Source of the DNA: Synchiropus splendidus
Taxonomy: Eukaryota > Chordata > Actinopteri > Syngnathiformes > Callionymidae
Assembly: GCF_027744825.2 (NCBI RefSeq)
Contig: NC_071334.1
Location: 60,517,437 to 60,581,436 of the forward strand
Length of the DNA stretch: 64,000 bases
Direction: 5' to 3'
Shown: in pieces, positions 28,765 through 43,180 of the stretch
Layout of the letters: every line of letters begins with the position of its first letter
Position numbering within the stretch: position 1 is the stretch's first letter
Made by a program: the position numbers and the translations under genes
The notes under the pieces: model-generated
The model's input: the letters and a program-made list of their open reading frames with translations, nothing else
What the model was told of the DNA's origin: nothing
Database searches by the model: none

Positions 28765-31558
28765 AACGTTTTTATACAAGCTTTATTTACAATGTCATTT
28801 GCAAGTTTTACACTTTCAGGAAGCACATGGTTCCGTATAGGATTATTGTGGCCATACACTTCCTTCAATGACGTCAAAAGAAGTATGTACAGAGTGTATA
28901 CAAGTGATAGAAAACTTGGCAAATGGGAGGATATTTGCTACTTGTAACAGAATTCTTCAAATGAATTAAAAAAAAAAGAAAACACTGCACTCGTTCTTTG
29001 ACCTGTAAATCATTGCTGTGATAGTTTGCGTCCCACAGCACCTCAGTTAAGACTTGCACGCACTGAGGGATAAAATGGGACAAACATGTCTCACTGTCCC
29101 GCATTATTAAAAACATCGCGGATGAGCTCTGGAACACATGAAGACTGATGGTGGACGGTTGAAAGAACTCAGGAAGTAGCGTTTAAAAATAGACTCACAT
29201 TTCTCTTGCACAAGACAAGTATTTAACAATATTGTCTTGCTGTATAGAACCACAAAAACGCTGTGATAGCGGCATAACACTGACGCAAGAGGGGCAAATG
29301 AATAAATAAGCCATAAAGAATAAAATGCACTGCATATTAAATCATTGAAACACAATTTAGGAGTAAAACTGGTTAAAAAGTCAAGAAAAGCCCACATTAA
29401 GCATATTTTCCTTAAAAAAAAAGAAGAAAAAAAATCAACATTCTTTTTTATACTGAAGATTTGCAATAAAAAGTCCTCATGCCTTCTTGTTGCAAAACTC
29501 TCTGACACGTATTGATACTTTTTTTTCCACAGAAAGGCACTCCACCGGAGGATTCAACCATCTCTCTTAATGAATATGCATCTATGCCTGTAACATGCAT
29601 GATCATTAGGTCCATTTGAGTTGTTTGTAACAATCGCTTTCATTTCATTTTCCTATTAAAATGACCATGTTTCTGTTGTCTGGGGTTTAACTGCAAACGA
29701 CTGATCAAATTGAGTAGTAGTTTATCAGAAAATAGTCATTAAAATAAATATATTCCCCCCTCTAACTTCCTTCCTGTTTCCTTCAAGCTTACCATTCTGC
29801 CTGTGTGATGATCTTCATACAAGTGGCTTTGTGTGAAAGTGGTAAATGAATACTTAAGACACGTTTCATTAAAACAATATATACATTTAGCTAGTGTATA
29901 AATAAAACTACATCGACATTGGGAAATACTGGCATTTTAGGTATCAGTTAATGGGGTCTTTTGTGGTAAAAATGTGATACTGTTAAGAAGAAATACCACA
30001 TCCGCATCATATGATGCATTTAGATCTGGGTTAGCTAAAAACATTAGTTAATACTTTAGTCACAGAAGCTGTCCAGTAACATTAGAAGGTGAAGTAGTGA
30101 AACACTGTTGACGACTTTAAAATATCAGGCTGAACCTCTCAGACGTTTCTCCACTTTTAACAGAAGCAACAACACGTGGTGAAATGAGTCATTGAGGTAT
30201 CGAGCATCTGAACAGAACAAAGACAAGGCCTATTGATGATCAATGTAACAGAGCTCTCTGTGTCAGTAACGTAGCGGGGCAGTAACAGACTGGAAGCATA
30301 AGTGAGGGACGAAGCAATGGGGATGGAGGGAAGCACGACGTGGATGAGAGTTGTTAGTGCTCATATCGCCACGGTGGCCGGTTATTTGCGGTCAACAGAC
30401 AAAGTCATGCAAATGGCAGGCAAGGCGGGGTGTTTCATGCGCGGCAAGCCTCAGCCGAGTGCTGGCCGAGAGCAGCTGAGGCCACAGACTGGGCCCTTAG
30501 TCGGCTCGCTCGGGTCACTGGCCCGCCAATCATGCAGTGATATCGCTGTTGAGGGAGGAGAGACAAAGAAAAGGGTCAGGCAGCCAAGCAAGACAACGGT
30601 TAGAGAATCCTTGAGGTTAGTCGATGAAGGCAGAATGGATGTGGAATAAAGAGAATAAGAAAATATTTTGAGGTAACAAGAACTACTTGACCACTGCATG
30701 AGTAACCAACAGACCTCTCAGAACTTGAATGTTTCACACACTGCATAAACAGCTGTACTGTAAGACGTTTGGTCAGAAAAAGAAAATGTATTATTAAATG
30801 AAATTTTTCACCCCCTTTCTAGTGTTGCTTTGAAAACTTCACCTAGTTTTACCAATTATTATTATTTCACTGAAGTTTCTTCTCCAGCTGGATTAAGATA
30901 CATTGACTTAGATCCAGTTGATTTACTAAGAATCATTCCCTTCTCATTTTTTCAATGTTCATTATACAAAAATGATGTCAATGTAATGATGTGAGTTAGA
31001 CATTAGTTGTAGATAAGTATTGCTGGTAGGGAGTAGGGAGCAACCTTAGCTCTTTCCAACACCTCAGATTGCACCTTTTGAAACACTGAGCAAAGTGTAA
31101 GTTTTGCAACACAGCAGACAGTACACACAGAAGTACACACATCAGGGCTGTACAGGGAAACGTCTGTAGCTTTTCAAGCTTAACCCTCAATACAGAAAAG
31201 AGTAGGTGATGGCAGGGAGCAAACATCAGATGAAGAGGAGTGATAAAAGTTCAGGACGGTCTGCTCCATTCTTGAGATCAATTTTTGATGACCAGGCCAC
31301 AAGAGAAAGAAAGAATGAAGAGCGCTGGGAGTGATTAGTTAGAGCTTGCCATCGCAAGATGACATTCATTTATGGAGCATTAAAGTGGTACAGTCTTGTC
31401 TTGTCTCTACCTCGTGGATCTGATCGAGAGGGGAAAGCAGAAAAATCAGGAAAACATCACAAAGAATATATGAGTGGGAATAGTGCGCCCTGCAAAAACC
31501 GCACATGTATAAAAAAGGTTCGAGGTTTTCGAAGGTAGCTGAGTTGCTTGGCTGCCAT
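28765..31558 (-). other. Presumed hook3 3' untranslated region
   Basis: AT-rich sequence directly downstream of the hook3 stop codon with no recognised coding exon or transposon. The far limit follows the tentative AATAAA at 28782-28787 and is an inference. Confidence 0.35.
28782..28787 (-). terminator. Candidate hook3 polyadenylation signal
   Basis: tttatt on the plus strand gives AATAAA on the minus strand, about 2.8 kb past the hook3 stop codon. Long 3' UTRs are common for this gene family, but other TTTATT-like words lie in between, so the choice is tentative. Confidence 0.3.
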
Positions 31559-34500
31559 CTACCTGGCAGTGGCTGGCTGGCCATGTCCGGGGTATGACCG
31601 CCGTGTGCTGGTGGCTTGTCTCTGCCGGGCCAGGAAAGATTGACCGGAGCCAGTGCTGGCCAGTCTTTCTTCTGCCGCTTTCCTCTGGTAACTCATGCCC
31701 TGATGGAAGAGACAAATACGCATGGTTACGCTTTTATCTGGTAAATACTGCCACCAAGTGGCCGTGTACTATTACAACGCAATGCAAAAAAAAAAAAAAG
31801 ATTGGTGGAAAAAAAGTTTTTGGCCACACGTAAAATTTGACACAATATCAAATACTAATATCAAAATGGTTTTTCATGATTCAAAAGATATGGCTGCAGT
31901 ACACAAAAACAAACAAATACAAATAACACTTTTGCATAATGTTTAAAAGAATAAACAAAACTAAATTCTTGACAGTTTCAACACGCCACTTATCAAAGTC
32001 AACAAATAACAGGGAATGTGTTGAAAAGTGAACAAATGAAACTCACAAGGAAAAAGGGGGATCTGTCTTTCAATTTTACTCATAAGCACTTGTTATTAGT
32101 TCAATAGCAAGTGCTCTTGAAATTTGTGTTTCCTTACCATATTATACCAAGCTGTTACTATCAGTTTCTCCTCATGCTCTCTCTGGGTCTTCGTCTTATC
32201 CATTTCTTTCTGTTGGCAAAAATTTAAAAAATGATGAGACCAACCGCTGTACCCACAAATTCTGTTGCCCACAACAACTATTGCACACTATTACATTACA
32301 CTGATTTCTTGTACATTTTCGTTATGCAGTTTTTTCCTGTGTGATTACCTCCAGAGAGTACAACATCCTCTCTTTCTCCTGGAGCTGGTTCTTCAGGGCC
32401 TGGACCTCAGGGCCTGAGCCCTGATTCTGTTTGGGATCCAAGGTCCGAATCACCTACACAAACACACATCATTGTCAAAAGTTCTGCCCATTGTTCCACA
32501 GCCACATGTGTTTGTATCAAATGTAATGAATGACTTACGCTCTTGGCTTTTTCTAAATACTTCTTGTAGCGCTCCTCCATCTGTTTCATCTCCTCATCTT
32601 TCTTTTTCAAGGCCTCTTCCAATTCATCCACACGTTGGGCTACAAAGAAGAAATATTTTAATCGGACCACCTCCAGGTCAAATGAAGGAAAGCAATGTGT
32701 GGTTCTCTGGATCCAAGTGGGGTCTGCACTTACAGTTGGCAGCGAATTTGGGCTCCATTTCATCAATCAGGGCATTTTTCTTCATCAACTCGTTGTTCAA
32801 TTCTCTCACTTTGTCCCTGAGGTAAGGATATGTGAAAGCTTTCAAACAATCTGCTGGCATGAATTAGACCGTAATGAAGTACGGGAGTTTGAAAAGAAAA
32901 AACAACTCACATGTGCTCCTCGTATTTCTTCTTTAAAATGGAAGACTGTAACCAGAAGGAAAAGTGTCCATCAAACGCCATCATTTAGAAATAGAAGATT
33001 AATTTTTAAATTGCATTAGCACCAGCCAGGCGGCTCAAAAGCTCTTACAATTTCAGATATTTTCACGTGAACCCAACCAAAGGCAGAGTAAAGGCAATAG
33101 TGTTGCGGAAGACAATTACCACTATATTATAGGATGACTGGAAAATGACATTCCACTTATTAGTCAACAATTAAATAGATATTTTATCTATATATTGGGC
33201 AAAAATAATTCAGAAATATTTGTGTTTATACTACTCGTCATTTTCCCATTCAGCCTCCCAAGGAGCAACAGCCTGCGGATATGGCACTACAACAGATGAG
33301 TGGTTTGATTTGACAACCAGGTCTGGGGTTTTTTTTATATGAATGAATCCTTTCACCCAAACACGTCTTGACATTTTAGTACTAGTACTAAAACATTTTC
33401 CTTCTTCGAAGTTGCACAAGACAAATAAACAACTGATACAGTATTTGTCATAGAAAGCATGGCAGAATATATTTTCATGATGAAAACAGGATCACTTTCC
33501 TACCAACTTCACATGACATGTAAATGCCGGGTTGGTGCCAATTACAAACAATCTTGAACATGACACAAGGTTTCTATTCTATTTTAAAAAGACTAGCTAC
33601 ATGCTAGAGACACACTGATTACGCTTAATAAGTCAACAAATACTTACTATTGTCTGACAATGTCAGCATTATGTGAAAAAGCAAAAACATGGCATTAAAT
33701 GTGAAATATTAGACTTAATATCTGACAAAGATTCTTCCTTCTCAGGTCACAAACTTTCTTTTAATCTCCCTGATCAAACATTTCTCTCTTCAATACCTGT
33801 CTTCCCTCACCATGGCATTAAACCAGCTATTTCACCTTCCTCTTCAGAGTTGACCTGCAGTCTTCCTCACTATTCTTCCCGGGGGGAAAAAAGGGCAGCT
33901 CTTCTCTTTAATTTCCAAAACCTCAGCTCTTTCACTTTACCTCCTAAATCCTCCATCTACGAAAGTAAATCAGAATCACAATAAATCTTCTTTCCAAGCG
34001 TGACTCAGTAAACATGTTGCAATGTTAATATTCTTGTTTCAGTGCGAATACCTTCCAAGAAAAAGAAGTGAGGTGGTTGAGTTTGACGAAAAGCATTATA
34101 TTTCATTGCGCAATCGGCTTATCTTTCTGTGTGAACAACTTCCTGTCAACAGCAAACCAATATTTATCGACTTACATCATCTGCTTTGGAGCCCTGCTCC
34201 TGAAGGCTCTTCTGCAGCTCCTCTATCTGGCCCTGCTCCTCCATGAGGCGCTGGTTGATTATTCTAGATCACAAAGACCAAAGAGACAACAAAGTTTACA
34301 CAGAGTTTGATGAGTAAAAAGAATGCTACAGCAAAAGATTAAAATGACAAACAGGTTAGCTCAATACAGGAAGGTCAGTCATCAAGAAAATCCATGATGT
34401 GGAGTGAATCCATGACGTGGGTACAAAGGTTAAGTTAAGGTCAGCTCTATACAATCTCAATTGTCACAATAGCTGACATTAAAGAAAATAGGTAAATCAA

Positions 34501-37500
34501 AGAAAAAAAATCGGAATAGAACACAAACGTTCACGTGAAACCATTTGCACGGCAAATGATCTTTTGACACCAGGGTAGTGGTGAACCACAACGAGCATAG
34601 CAATATATGTTAAGTAACAGAACACAAGCCAATCTACTATCCAGTTTCAGCTGAGTATTCATACAAATACGTGTGCCGACCTGTTTTCTGTCTCGAGTTC
34701 ACTCTTTCGTCTGTTGGCATCTTCCAACAGACTCTGCAGAAGAGCTATCTTCTCGTTGTCCGATCCCTCCTGGGCCAGCTTCAGCATCTTGTTCTCGTGC
34801 TGAAGACGGATTAAATGCTCCCTGCATAAGAAAATATCAACATTTCTATTCATCAAATCATCAGGTAACACTACAGCTTGGAGAACAGTGACAAAGCGGG
34901 TGAAAGTCACTCTATTGGTGTCTTATGTAATGTTTTATTCTTTGACTTTGCATTTTATGGTCAATTGAACATTTGCTATACAAGAAACAACACAAACAAG
35001 TATTGTTACGTTGACGTACGTTTATTGGTTTCATTAAATGTCTGTTACTTAGGTATTCTAATCACTCGGCATGAGGCCCACAGACAAAAGGTGGAAATAG
35101 TTGGCCACTTCCTGCTTTTATCACCTTGGTGATGTCATTGGTAACATGAGTGCAAGGTTCCAACAGTGAGGATGGCTCATGCACTCATGGCGCATGGGAG
35201 TGTTGCAACATTTCTCCAATGTTGTGATGGAGCAGCAGCATGCATAACTGGCCATATAGTGAGCGTTGGAATTTGTTATCTGGTTTTAGGATGGAGTTGA
35301 GCTCAATGGTGGAGAAACAGAATGGGCATTTGTGTCTGAGAGGAGAAGGGGGAGCAAACAGGATATGATAGAGTCTGCCTCCTTCACCTACTCTAGGCTC
35401 ACGACAGGAACACATTAACTATTAATAAACTCATTACTTGCTATTTACATTTAATATTATGGTTATTATAGTGTCATTTGGAGTCTACTCAAAAATCTCG
35501 ACAGTTTTAACATGATACTAGTCAATACTTTAGAATTATAAATGACAGGCGAATATGCTGCAACTACACATTTGAATAAGTAGTTTATTTAGGGTAATAA
35601 ATGTTCTAAATCTAAATCTAAAGTGTGACCAATCATCAAAAGTAATGAATAAAATACACACACCAGTGCACACAGGTTCTATCAATTAAATAGTGATTCA
35701 AAATTTGGTTCATCTTTTAAGTGAGTTGGCCATTTCTCAGTTTACTGTCAATTTGGAACACAAACATGTGTTTGCACAGCAGCAGCAGCAGCAGCAGCAG
35801 CAGCTTGCCTTTGTTACAGCAAAACTGCCCCCAGTGCACAATCTTTCAGTCATTTGGCCAGTCAGCTCCACCACTCTGTGACTTTGCAATTTTTTTCAGG
35901 AAAGGCAAACACAACTAACACAGCGATTAAAAAAATATATTTCATAATTACCTAATCTCCGGAGTAGTGATCTCAGCGGCAAGTGAATCTGAGCCATCAG
36001 CGCTGGTCATTGGGAACAAACCTGAGCAAAAAGTCACACTGGTTACTATCAGATAGAGAGCTCCAGTAATATTTTTATGTTGTGTAGTGGTGTTGATCAT
36101 ACTCGATGAGAGCTGCCCTTCTTGAGCTTGGACACAATGAAGCTCCTCAATAGTCTCTTTCAGTGAGTCCCTCTCGGTTCGCATACGCTGTCAAGAAAAT
36201 AAACATGAGGAATAGACAAGAACCAAAATTATTACATACATACATACATACATACAGTCCCAACACATCAATAACAACATCAGTAAGAAAACTTAATGAA
36301 TATCTCAAATCAACATACATCTTTTTCTTTTTGTAGAGACTCCACTTTTTCTTTGACGCGCTTATACTCAAACTCCATCTTGTCGGCTTTTTTAGACTCT
36401 TCCGACACTCGATTTTGAAGTTCAACCACCTAAAAAGAAGAGACACAAATTATTTTGCTTCAAGCTTTTCACGTTCATCTATAGTGAGCAAATACGAGCC
36501 CATTAGTTTGCCTTATTACCTGTCTCTTGTACGTCTCCAGCTGACCCTTAGTAGCATTAGCTTTTCGTAGCTCCTCTTCCAAACTGATGTTGGTCTGCAT
36601 CAATAAGGTGTTCTTTTCCTCTAAAAGCTTACTCTGAAAAATGTGTCATAATACTGGTCAAAAACACAAAGTTGTATTATCTACCATACTAGCAGTAAAT
36701 GGCAATGTTTTGTTCACAAAACTCAATCAAATAATAGATGAAAAATAATATTGAATTAACACCGACCTGTCTTCTGAGTAGTCCCATATCCTCCAGTTTC
36801 TTTTTGTAGTGTTCAACGGTGCCCTCTAATTTCGATACCTTGTCAGAGGAATGCCTTGAAACGTTAAAAAAATTAAATTAAATTAATGCATAACATAATT
36901 CACTAAGATCCAATGGTTCTTCAGAGTTACTGCTGACTCACCTGAGGACATCCATTTCATCTTTCAGTGACTGGGCTTCATCAGCCAGTGACGTCAGCTC
37001 TTCATTCTGCGACTTTACGTCCAGAAGTTCTTTTTCAAGTTCTTCACATCTGATCCGGTAGTCATCTTTTGATGCTTCCAACCTAAATGAAAACAAATAG
37101 AACAACATTAGTGACTGATAAGACTACTCTCCTTTTTATGTTTTTTTTTTCCTTACCTGAAAGTCTCTTCTTGAAGCTGTTCCAGCTGTGTCTGCAGCTG
37201 GAGATGCCTGCGTCCTGCGGGGCTGTTTATGTCCTCAATGGAGTCAGACTGGTTAAGTCTCTCCATTAAGACCTGGTTTTCAGCGAGTAAACTGCTCTTT
37301 TCCTCCTGCAGCGCTGCTACCTAAAAGCAGGAAAAGGGAAAAGAGAGAATGGACAGATAGAAAGCAGCAGGAAGAAGATGACGGCGATCAAAAGAGCAGG
37401 ATCAGAAAGTTATGGGACGAAAGAGGAGAAAAATAAAGAAGTCGTTAAATTGCATAAATGAATCATAAAACATATTTAACTGTCAGTGCACTACTAATTC

Positions 37501-40500
37501 TGGTGACACAAACCAAACCTTAGCAAACCCAACACACAAACTGGAGCACAGCAAAGGTCTGTATGTGGTTTGATGTTGTCATCTCAGTGTGACTGACAGA
37601 TTATCAAACGCTTCACGCCAAGCAAAGCAATAGCTCTTTCAACTGATAACTATGCCATTTCTGCACTCAGCAGTAACCATTGTAAGTTCAAAATTACTCT
37701 AACAAGGGTCTGAACCATCTCATGTATCAGCAACGAGTGAAAATATGAAATAGTAACATGAACACTGAGATTTAAATACAAATATATTAAAAGTTAAAAA
37801 AAACCCTCAAGTTTTAAATTTAAGCGGTTGTGAAAGCACTGTGAAGTAGGAAAAAAGTTGTGAGTTAGTCATTTAAAAGAGTGACAAATACAATAACATA
37901 CTCTGTGAAATGCATTACTTTATAAAGCAATAAACTGAGTTTCAGTTAAAAAGCCCAAGCAAGAATAGAAATATTAAATAACTTGTATTCTAAAAGGAAA
38001 CTAAGAACACTAAACTGAGCCTCACTATAGTATATTAATGCGTGATGCAAGATTATTAACTCGCTCCCACTATGACTGAAAATGAATGAAACACTCTAAG
38101 GAAACAGTAGTGCAGGGAAATTTGGACAAACCAAACCAAACTGTTATTGTTATTTTCAAACCAGGGGAAAATGCTTATGCAGAACACAAGTGCACAAATG
38201 TGTGCACCCATACGCAGACAGACATGCACACAGAATCTAGAGGGGAAGTCTGGTGCAAGCAGGCTGAAGAATCTCAGGTCCAATCGACACAGCACACAGC
38301 ATGGATGAAGAACAGAGACAGAAGAGAAAAGAAAGTTTGGATTTACCCTTTCTTCTAGCTCATTTAAGTCTAACCTCAGTCTATCACGCTCCTCTTGGAC
38401 ATGAAGGGCCTTGAAAACAAGGCACAGAAACTTGAAATAGTCAAGAGTTGAGAAGAAAGCTAAACATAACTACTAAATCCTTCAATTGGTGTTGAATTCT
38501 CACCAATAAATGTCAATGTGACAAAATGTAAATAACCACATAATGTAAGAAACACTCATGTCTCTCTACAATTAAAACAAGCCTTTGGAAATACAACTAC
38601 TTTTGGCAATATTTCAACACCAGGTTCCTTAAATTCAAGTGAACACTTAAAGATAGGTCACAGATGAATTTACAGGTTATTCTCATGAGCTCAAGTGCTG
38701 GAGACCAACCTGCATGTCAAGCTCTCGACACCTCTGGGCGATCTCCTCCTTTGTTGCCAAAGCGTCGTTCAGCTCCTCAGCTGTCTTCTTAAGCTGAAAA
38801 GGATCATGGAATTACGTTATATTCTTGACGACATGGATAAATCAGCGGGATCTGTCGGCAAACCAGCAGCGTGAGTAACGTCTGGTAAAGCAATGGACAT
38901 CATTTAAAAAGGACACACTGCTGGTTGTAGGGAACAGGCTAACCAATAACCGGCATACATGAAGTCTGCTTACCTGTCGATCTAGATCCACGTATGTGTC
39001 ATTTCCGCCCGTCACTGGAGTCTCTTTGCTCATCAACTATATCAACAAAATACAGGGTAAGTGGACTACACATGATCAAGCTCTGACCAAGTCAGAAATA
39101 TATATTTCAAATATTCAGTTTAATATGTACTGAATGATACACCTCTTGGATTGCTGTCATGACAACATGCTGCACCGATTCCTCCATCATCATTATGGTT
39201 TGAATGTACTCTAGAGAAAAGAGCAGTTGGTAAGAGAGAGGAATTTTCAAACATTGATCCAGTATCTAACAACGTTAGGACACCTTGCTTCTGTTCACAG
39301 TTGACGGCACAGCCCAGTATAAGTTGAAGCATCCTTCCCAACTCTGCTGCATCTGAGTGTTCCCCGATGAGGTTGACATCTGGCAGTATGAAGTCATTAA
39401 TGTGCTGACGAAGAACCTAATGAGAAGAAAAGTGTTGCACGTACAGTGAGCAAAGGAAAACACCTTCAAGCTAGCTTATGAGCCTGATCGTACTCTTACC
39501 TCCTGGTTGTAGTCTAAAATGCCTTTCAACACTTTCTTTAGATTGCTGACCTGCAACAGTACATTTACGTCAACATATGGCAACAACCCTTTTCTTTGTT
39601 TTTCCCATACAAATCAGTGGTTCTTACCTTTAGTCTCCAATTGTCGCCGACTTCTGGTTTGATCCGACTGATCCACACATCATTAAAATATACAGCATCT
39701 CTGAAAATTAGGCAGAAGATGGATGAGAAAAAATGTTACGGAATGTGGAGAATGTCTGTCTGACCAGGCAATATGCATAGCATTGATACTTAAAATGGGG
39801 TCAAGAACTTACATTTTCTGTAGAGTCTGCGCCATGACCAGGCCACTCATCAAGTCATCCACACTCTTGCAAGGAGCATCCACCCCAAATGTCTGAATCT
39901 AAGCAGAGGAAGTAACTCTGTTACTAAAAGAAATACCCCTCTAAAAATGATGGCTCTTTTAATGACAAACAAAACCAATTCACATCACTTATCATGAGCG
40001 ACAACAGATTCAAATGTCCTTTATTTCATTTGTATTTTTGTCCTTCACACAACTTCCTTTTTCTTACGCTGAAGGCTTGCTAGGCCTTTTCTGAAACTTA
40101 CAATGTCACTTTTTCAGGATGCTGTAAAGGTCATTTGTGTGTGTAAAAAACACCACGTGGTTTTAGCCAACTCACAGCCAAAACAACCCCCTCTTACACA
40201 ACAACCAGTGAGAAACTGGGACCCCACCATTGTTGACAACATACGGTGCCCACTCTAGTTCAGCCAAACAGTAGAGGCAGATTTACAGCACAATAAAGAT
40301 TACATCATATCCTGTGTATCATGCTGGAACCACCCAGAATCAGAGCAACGGGGGCAGGTAGTATAAACACAATAATATAGTTATAAAAGACACACAACAT
40401 CAATGCATTCAACACAATGGTTGTACTGAGCGTTTGTGTGAGTAGTACGAGTGTTGACTGTACATAGGGAGAGCCTGTCCTGTGAATAAAAAGAATTGAA

Positions 40501-43180
40501 TAAAGTAACACAAGGCTTCATTGTGTGACATAAATAAATAGGTTTTACTGAATGAAGTACATAGTATTTCCAATCCCACCGTTCATTAGAAAAATCACCT
40601 CAAATTACCCTCAAATGTTATTAAGTTGAGGGATAAAAGTAGAGCTCAAGAATTCATCTTCCGTTGACAAGTTTCCAGTTGATCATGTGACACATACAAA
40701 TTCACCACCACAGTTGCATCACTGTCTTAGAATCACTGATAACACAAGACAGTGGTTCTAATTGACCGTAGCAATCGAGCAGGATCATGTAAATTAAAGC
40801 ATATTTTCTAATTTTACAAATATACAGTGGCTTAAAGAAAACAAAACGTGGTTTTCTCTGTGTGCATAAAAATGGCACAAGTACGAGCTATTGACAAAAT
40901 GTTCAAATTGGGTGAACCACCACACAAAATATTCTCAATAAAGGCCCACCCGAGGTGTTTCATCTGCCGCACAGATGAATGGCATGGAGAGACACATCAC
41001 ACCTGAATGCTGAGTGCCAGTGTGTAGTGCCCATTCTATCCATTCTCTCCCTATGCAGCTGTTTCCTGAAGCTGAATTTCAACAGAATTTTATCATGGTT
41101 CTACACAACTGCACGCAACATTCAACACAACATTCAAGATTCCTTCTCTGACTTGCCATTGATACTTGTTAAACTGGCAACTGAAACAAATAGTTGTCTT
41201 GGTTTAACTGCAAAGCTATGCGCAGCTTCTGTGTTCTCTTGGCTTGTCTACTTGAAATAATTTATAGCATCATCTGAGAAAATGAATACAGCTCCTGGGT
41301 AGACAAGCGGTAAACCCTAAAACAACAACATGAATCCCAGAGGAAATTTCACTTTGACTGTCGACACAGACATTGTAGATTGATACAGCTAACCAAAAAC
41401 AGTGTTCGTTATTTTATTAATTCCACACTTGTCAGATAACAAACAAAACAGTAACACTGACTAATATACAATATAAAGTAATTTATAGATTCAATCGACT
41501 AAAATGCATCTACATCTTCTGCACCAAAAGCAGAACATTGAGTTATTTGTTGTATATTGTAACATGTACTGTATTCTAATTTGACCCATACATTAGAATA
41601 TTAGATTATATCTGCATAATCCAATATATCATTGTGTGTTTCATAAGCAGAGGGAGCAAACTGTATTTCGTCACATGACTAAAAAGTTGACAGGTATGTG
41701 AGGAATGTGTGTTCATATCAAGGGTGTGTGGCTTGAACCGCTGCTATTTTACAAGAGTCGAGACATGACATGAGGACGGGAGGAGACATACCTCGATCAG
41801 CACACTGCTTATTAATGCTTTAAATGTCTTTTACTTACTTCCCTCTAGAGATATGGGGGATGGAGACTAAGTTACTTTGAGCAAGAAGCAAATAGGCAAA
41901 AATCCTCTTGGTAACAGTGAAGACTAAGAAATGGTGAAAGAAATAGTGCTTAGCAATCACCCATATAGAAGCACGCAGCAGCATTAAAATACCAGCTCTC
42001 ACAGTAGTCTTCCCAGTACACCGTAAGCAAGTTACTGTTGAGATAGATTTGGACAGAACAAATTTAACATGTCTGTGTCTCAAAATCGAGTGTGCTGTGT
42101 GTTAATGTTGAGTGGTGGACTCTTCTACACAGTTTCTTTATGAGACTACAATTGATGAAATCTGTTGTTAGTTCAAATCCAAAAAAAAATCGTCATCCTT
42201 TAAATAATTGGTGGATTAATAGTGTTGACTGTTTATCAACACCCATCAGTTAAGCATAGTGATCAGTATATATAATAATGTTTTTGTTTTTTTTGGCACC
42301 TGTGATTTCCATTCCAATCGAATGTAATACAGACCAGGGGCCCGTTTATTCTCAGTAACTCTTTATATACTATAACTTTGGATTTGTAGATTTAGAACTG
42401 TCATTTTAAGCCTTGTGACATTTTCCACAGGGTCCAGTGTTTGTTTATTAAGAATGGTCCACCTCACATTTTGGCTGTAAACAGCAAGCATAAGGGCAGT
42501 GTAGAGAAAACACACACAAGGAAAGGCATCTATAAAATAATATTAGTGGATAGTGCTGCTTACACTTACGCCACAATGAAAAACTATCAAGCTCAGGCTC
42601 AGACACAGAGAACAATTGTGCGACAGAATGAAGCAGAACGAAGGATTCCTTCGTTGGGACGTGCGTCTACTACTCACTTCCATTTCGACACCTCTTCGTC
42701 TTAACCACTGTTTACTGACTAGTCGCTATTTATTCAGATCCCTGAAACACCTGAACTGTCTACTGTGCAAGGAACGTCAGTGCAACGCATAGCTCCCGTC
42801 TTGGTGCCTTTTCTCAGCGTCCTGACACACAACGAAGGAATTCACCAAAATACTCAGCGACACCCAAACTTCATGATCATAGCTGACCGAGTCTGACTCG
42901 TACAGTGGCGTCTCAGCACGGCCCTTTTGTTGCAGTATAATTACCGTCTAGACAACCTTTGCTGGCAGCGAACAGGCAACACATCAGCAGCAAACAGCTG
43001 GCCTGCATACGTAACCAACATGAGCCAGTGTCGGTTTCCTATAGCCTGCTAGCCACTAGCTCACCGAGCTAACGTTAGCATTGCACCATGAAACAGGCAA
43101 GAATTGCGTAATTTCTTACATACCCATGTTAACAAGCTCTCACAGAGTTCCATACGATCCAGGGACTCTGATGTACTCAT
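31559..43180 (-). CDS. hook3: Hook microtubule-tethering protein 3, complete (24 coding exons)
   Basis: Hook3 is a coiled-coil adaptor that links endosomes and other cargo to dynein-dynactin. ATG at 43180, stop 31559-31561, 738 residues. Coding exons, 5' to 3' on the minus strand: 43180-43124, 39898-39813, 39700-39628, 39550-39500, 39416-39284, 39210-39143, 39036-38974, 38793-38710, 38409-38347, 37320-37157, 37082-36942, 36854-36767, 36633-36520, 36429-36319, 36187-36103, 36021-35952, 34821-34681, 34263-34176, 32945-32911, 32816-32734, 32639-32539, 32453-32349, 32209-32138, 31699-31559. All junctions keep frame at GT-AG sites. The N-terminal Hook domain includes ELCESLLTW and GRMLQLILGCAVNCEQKQ; a long coiled coil follows; the C-terminus QSFLARQRQATS...PATAR is the HOOK3 type, not HOOK1 or HOOK2. 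Without the extra exon at 38347-38409 the length is 717, close to human HOOK3 (718). Confidence 0.95.
35777..35803. repeat. (CAG)9 trinucleotide repeat in hook3 intron 16
   Basis: Nine uninterrupted CAG units on the plus strand, hence CTG on the hook3 sense strand. It lies between the exons at 35952-36021 and 34681-34821 and is not translated there. Confidence 0.95.
36233..36255. repeat. (TACA)n microsatellite
   Basis: About six TACA units inside the hook3 intron between the exons at 36319-36429 and 36103-36187. Confidence 0.9.
38347..38409 (-). other. Extra 63-nt in-frame hook3 exon (21 coiled-coil residues)
   Basis: Between the exons ending RCRELDMQ and beginning VAALQEEK lies a 63-nt block with acceptor ttttcaag and donor gtaaat. 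It reads openly as ALHVQEERDRLR followed by LDLNELEER (residues 206-226) and keeps phase 0 on both sides. Three heptads are added without breaking the coiled coil. It resembles the first 21 residues of the next exon (QEE, L, L and ER fall in register). I do not know this segment from mammalian HOOK3, so it may be a cassette exon. Confidence 0.7.

Noticed and set aside
30302..30649. A 115-codon plus-strand ORF opposite the hook3 3' UTR
   Set aside because: No domain or conserved feature was seen; its minus-strand counterpart is equally open, as expected by chance.
31559..43180. Calling the Hook gene hook1
   Set aside because: The ELCESLLTW N-terminus and the QSFLARQRQATS...PATAR C-terminus are the HOOK3 pattern.
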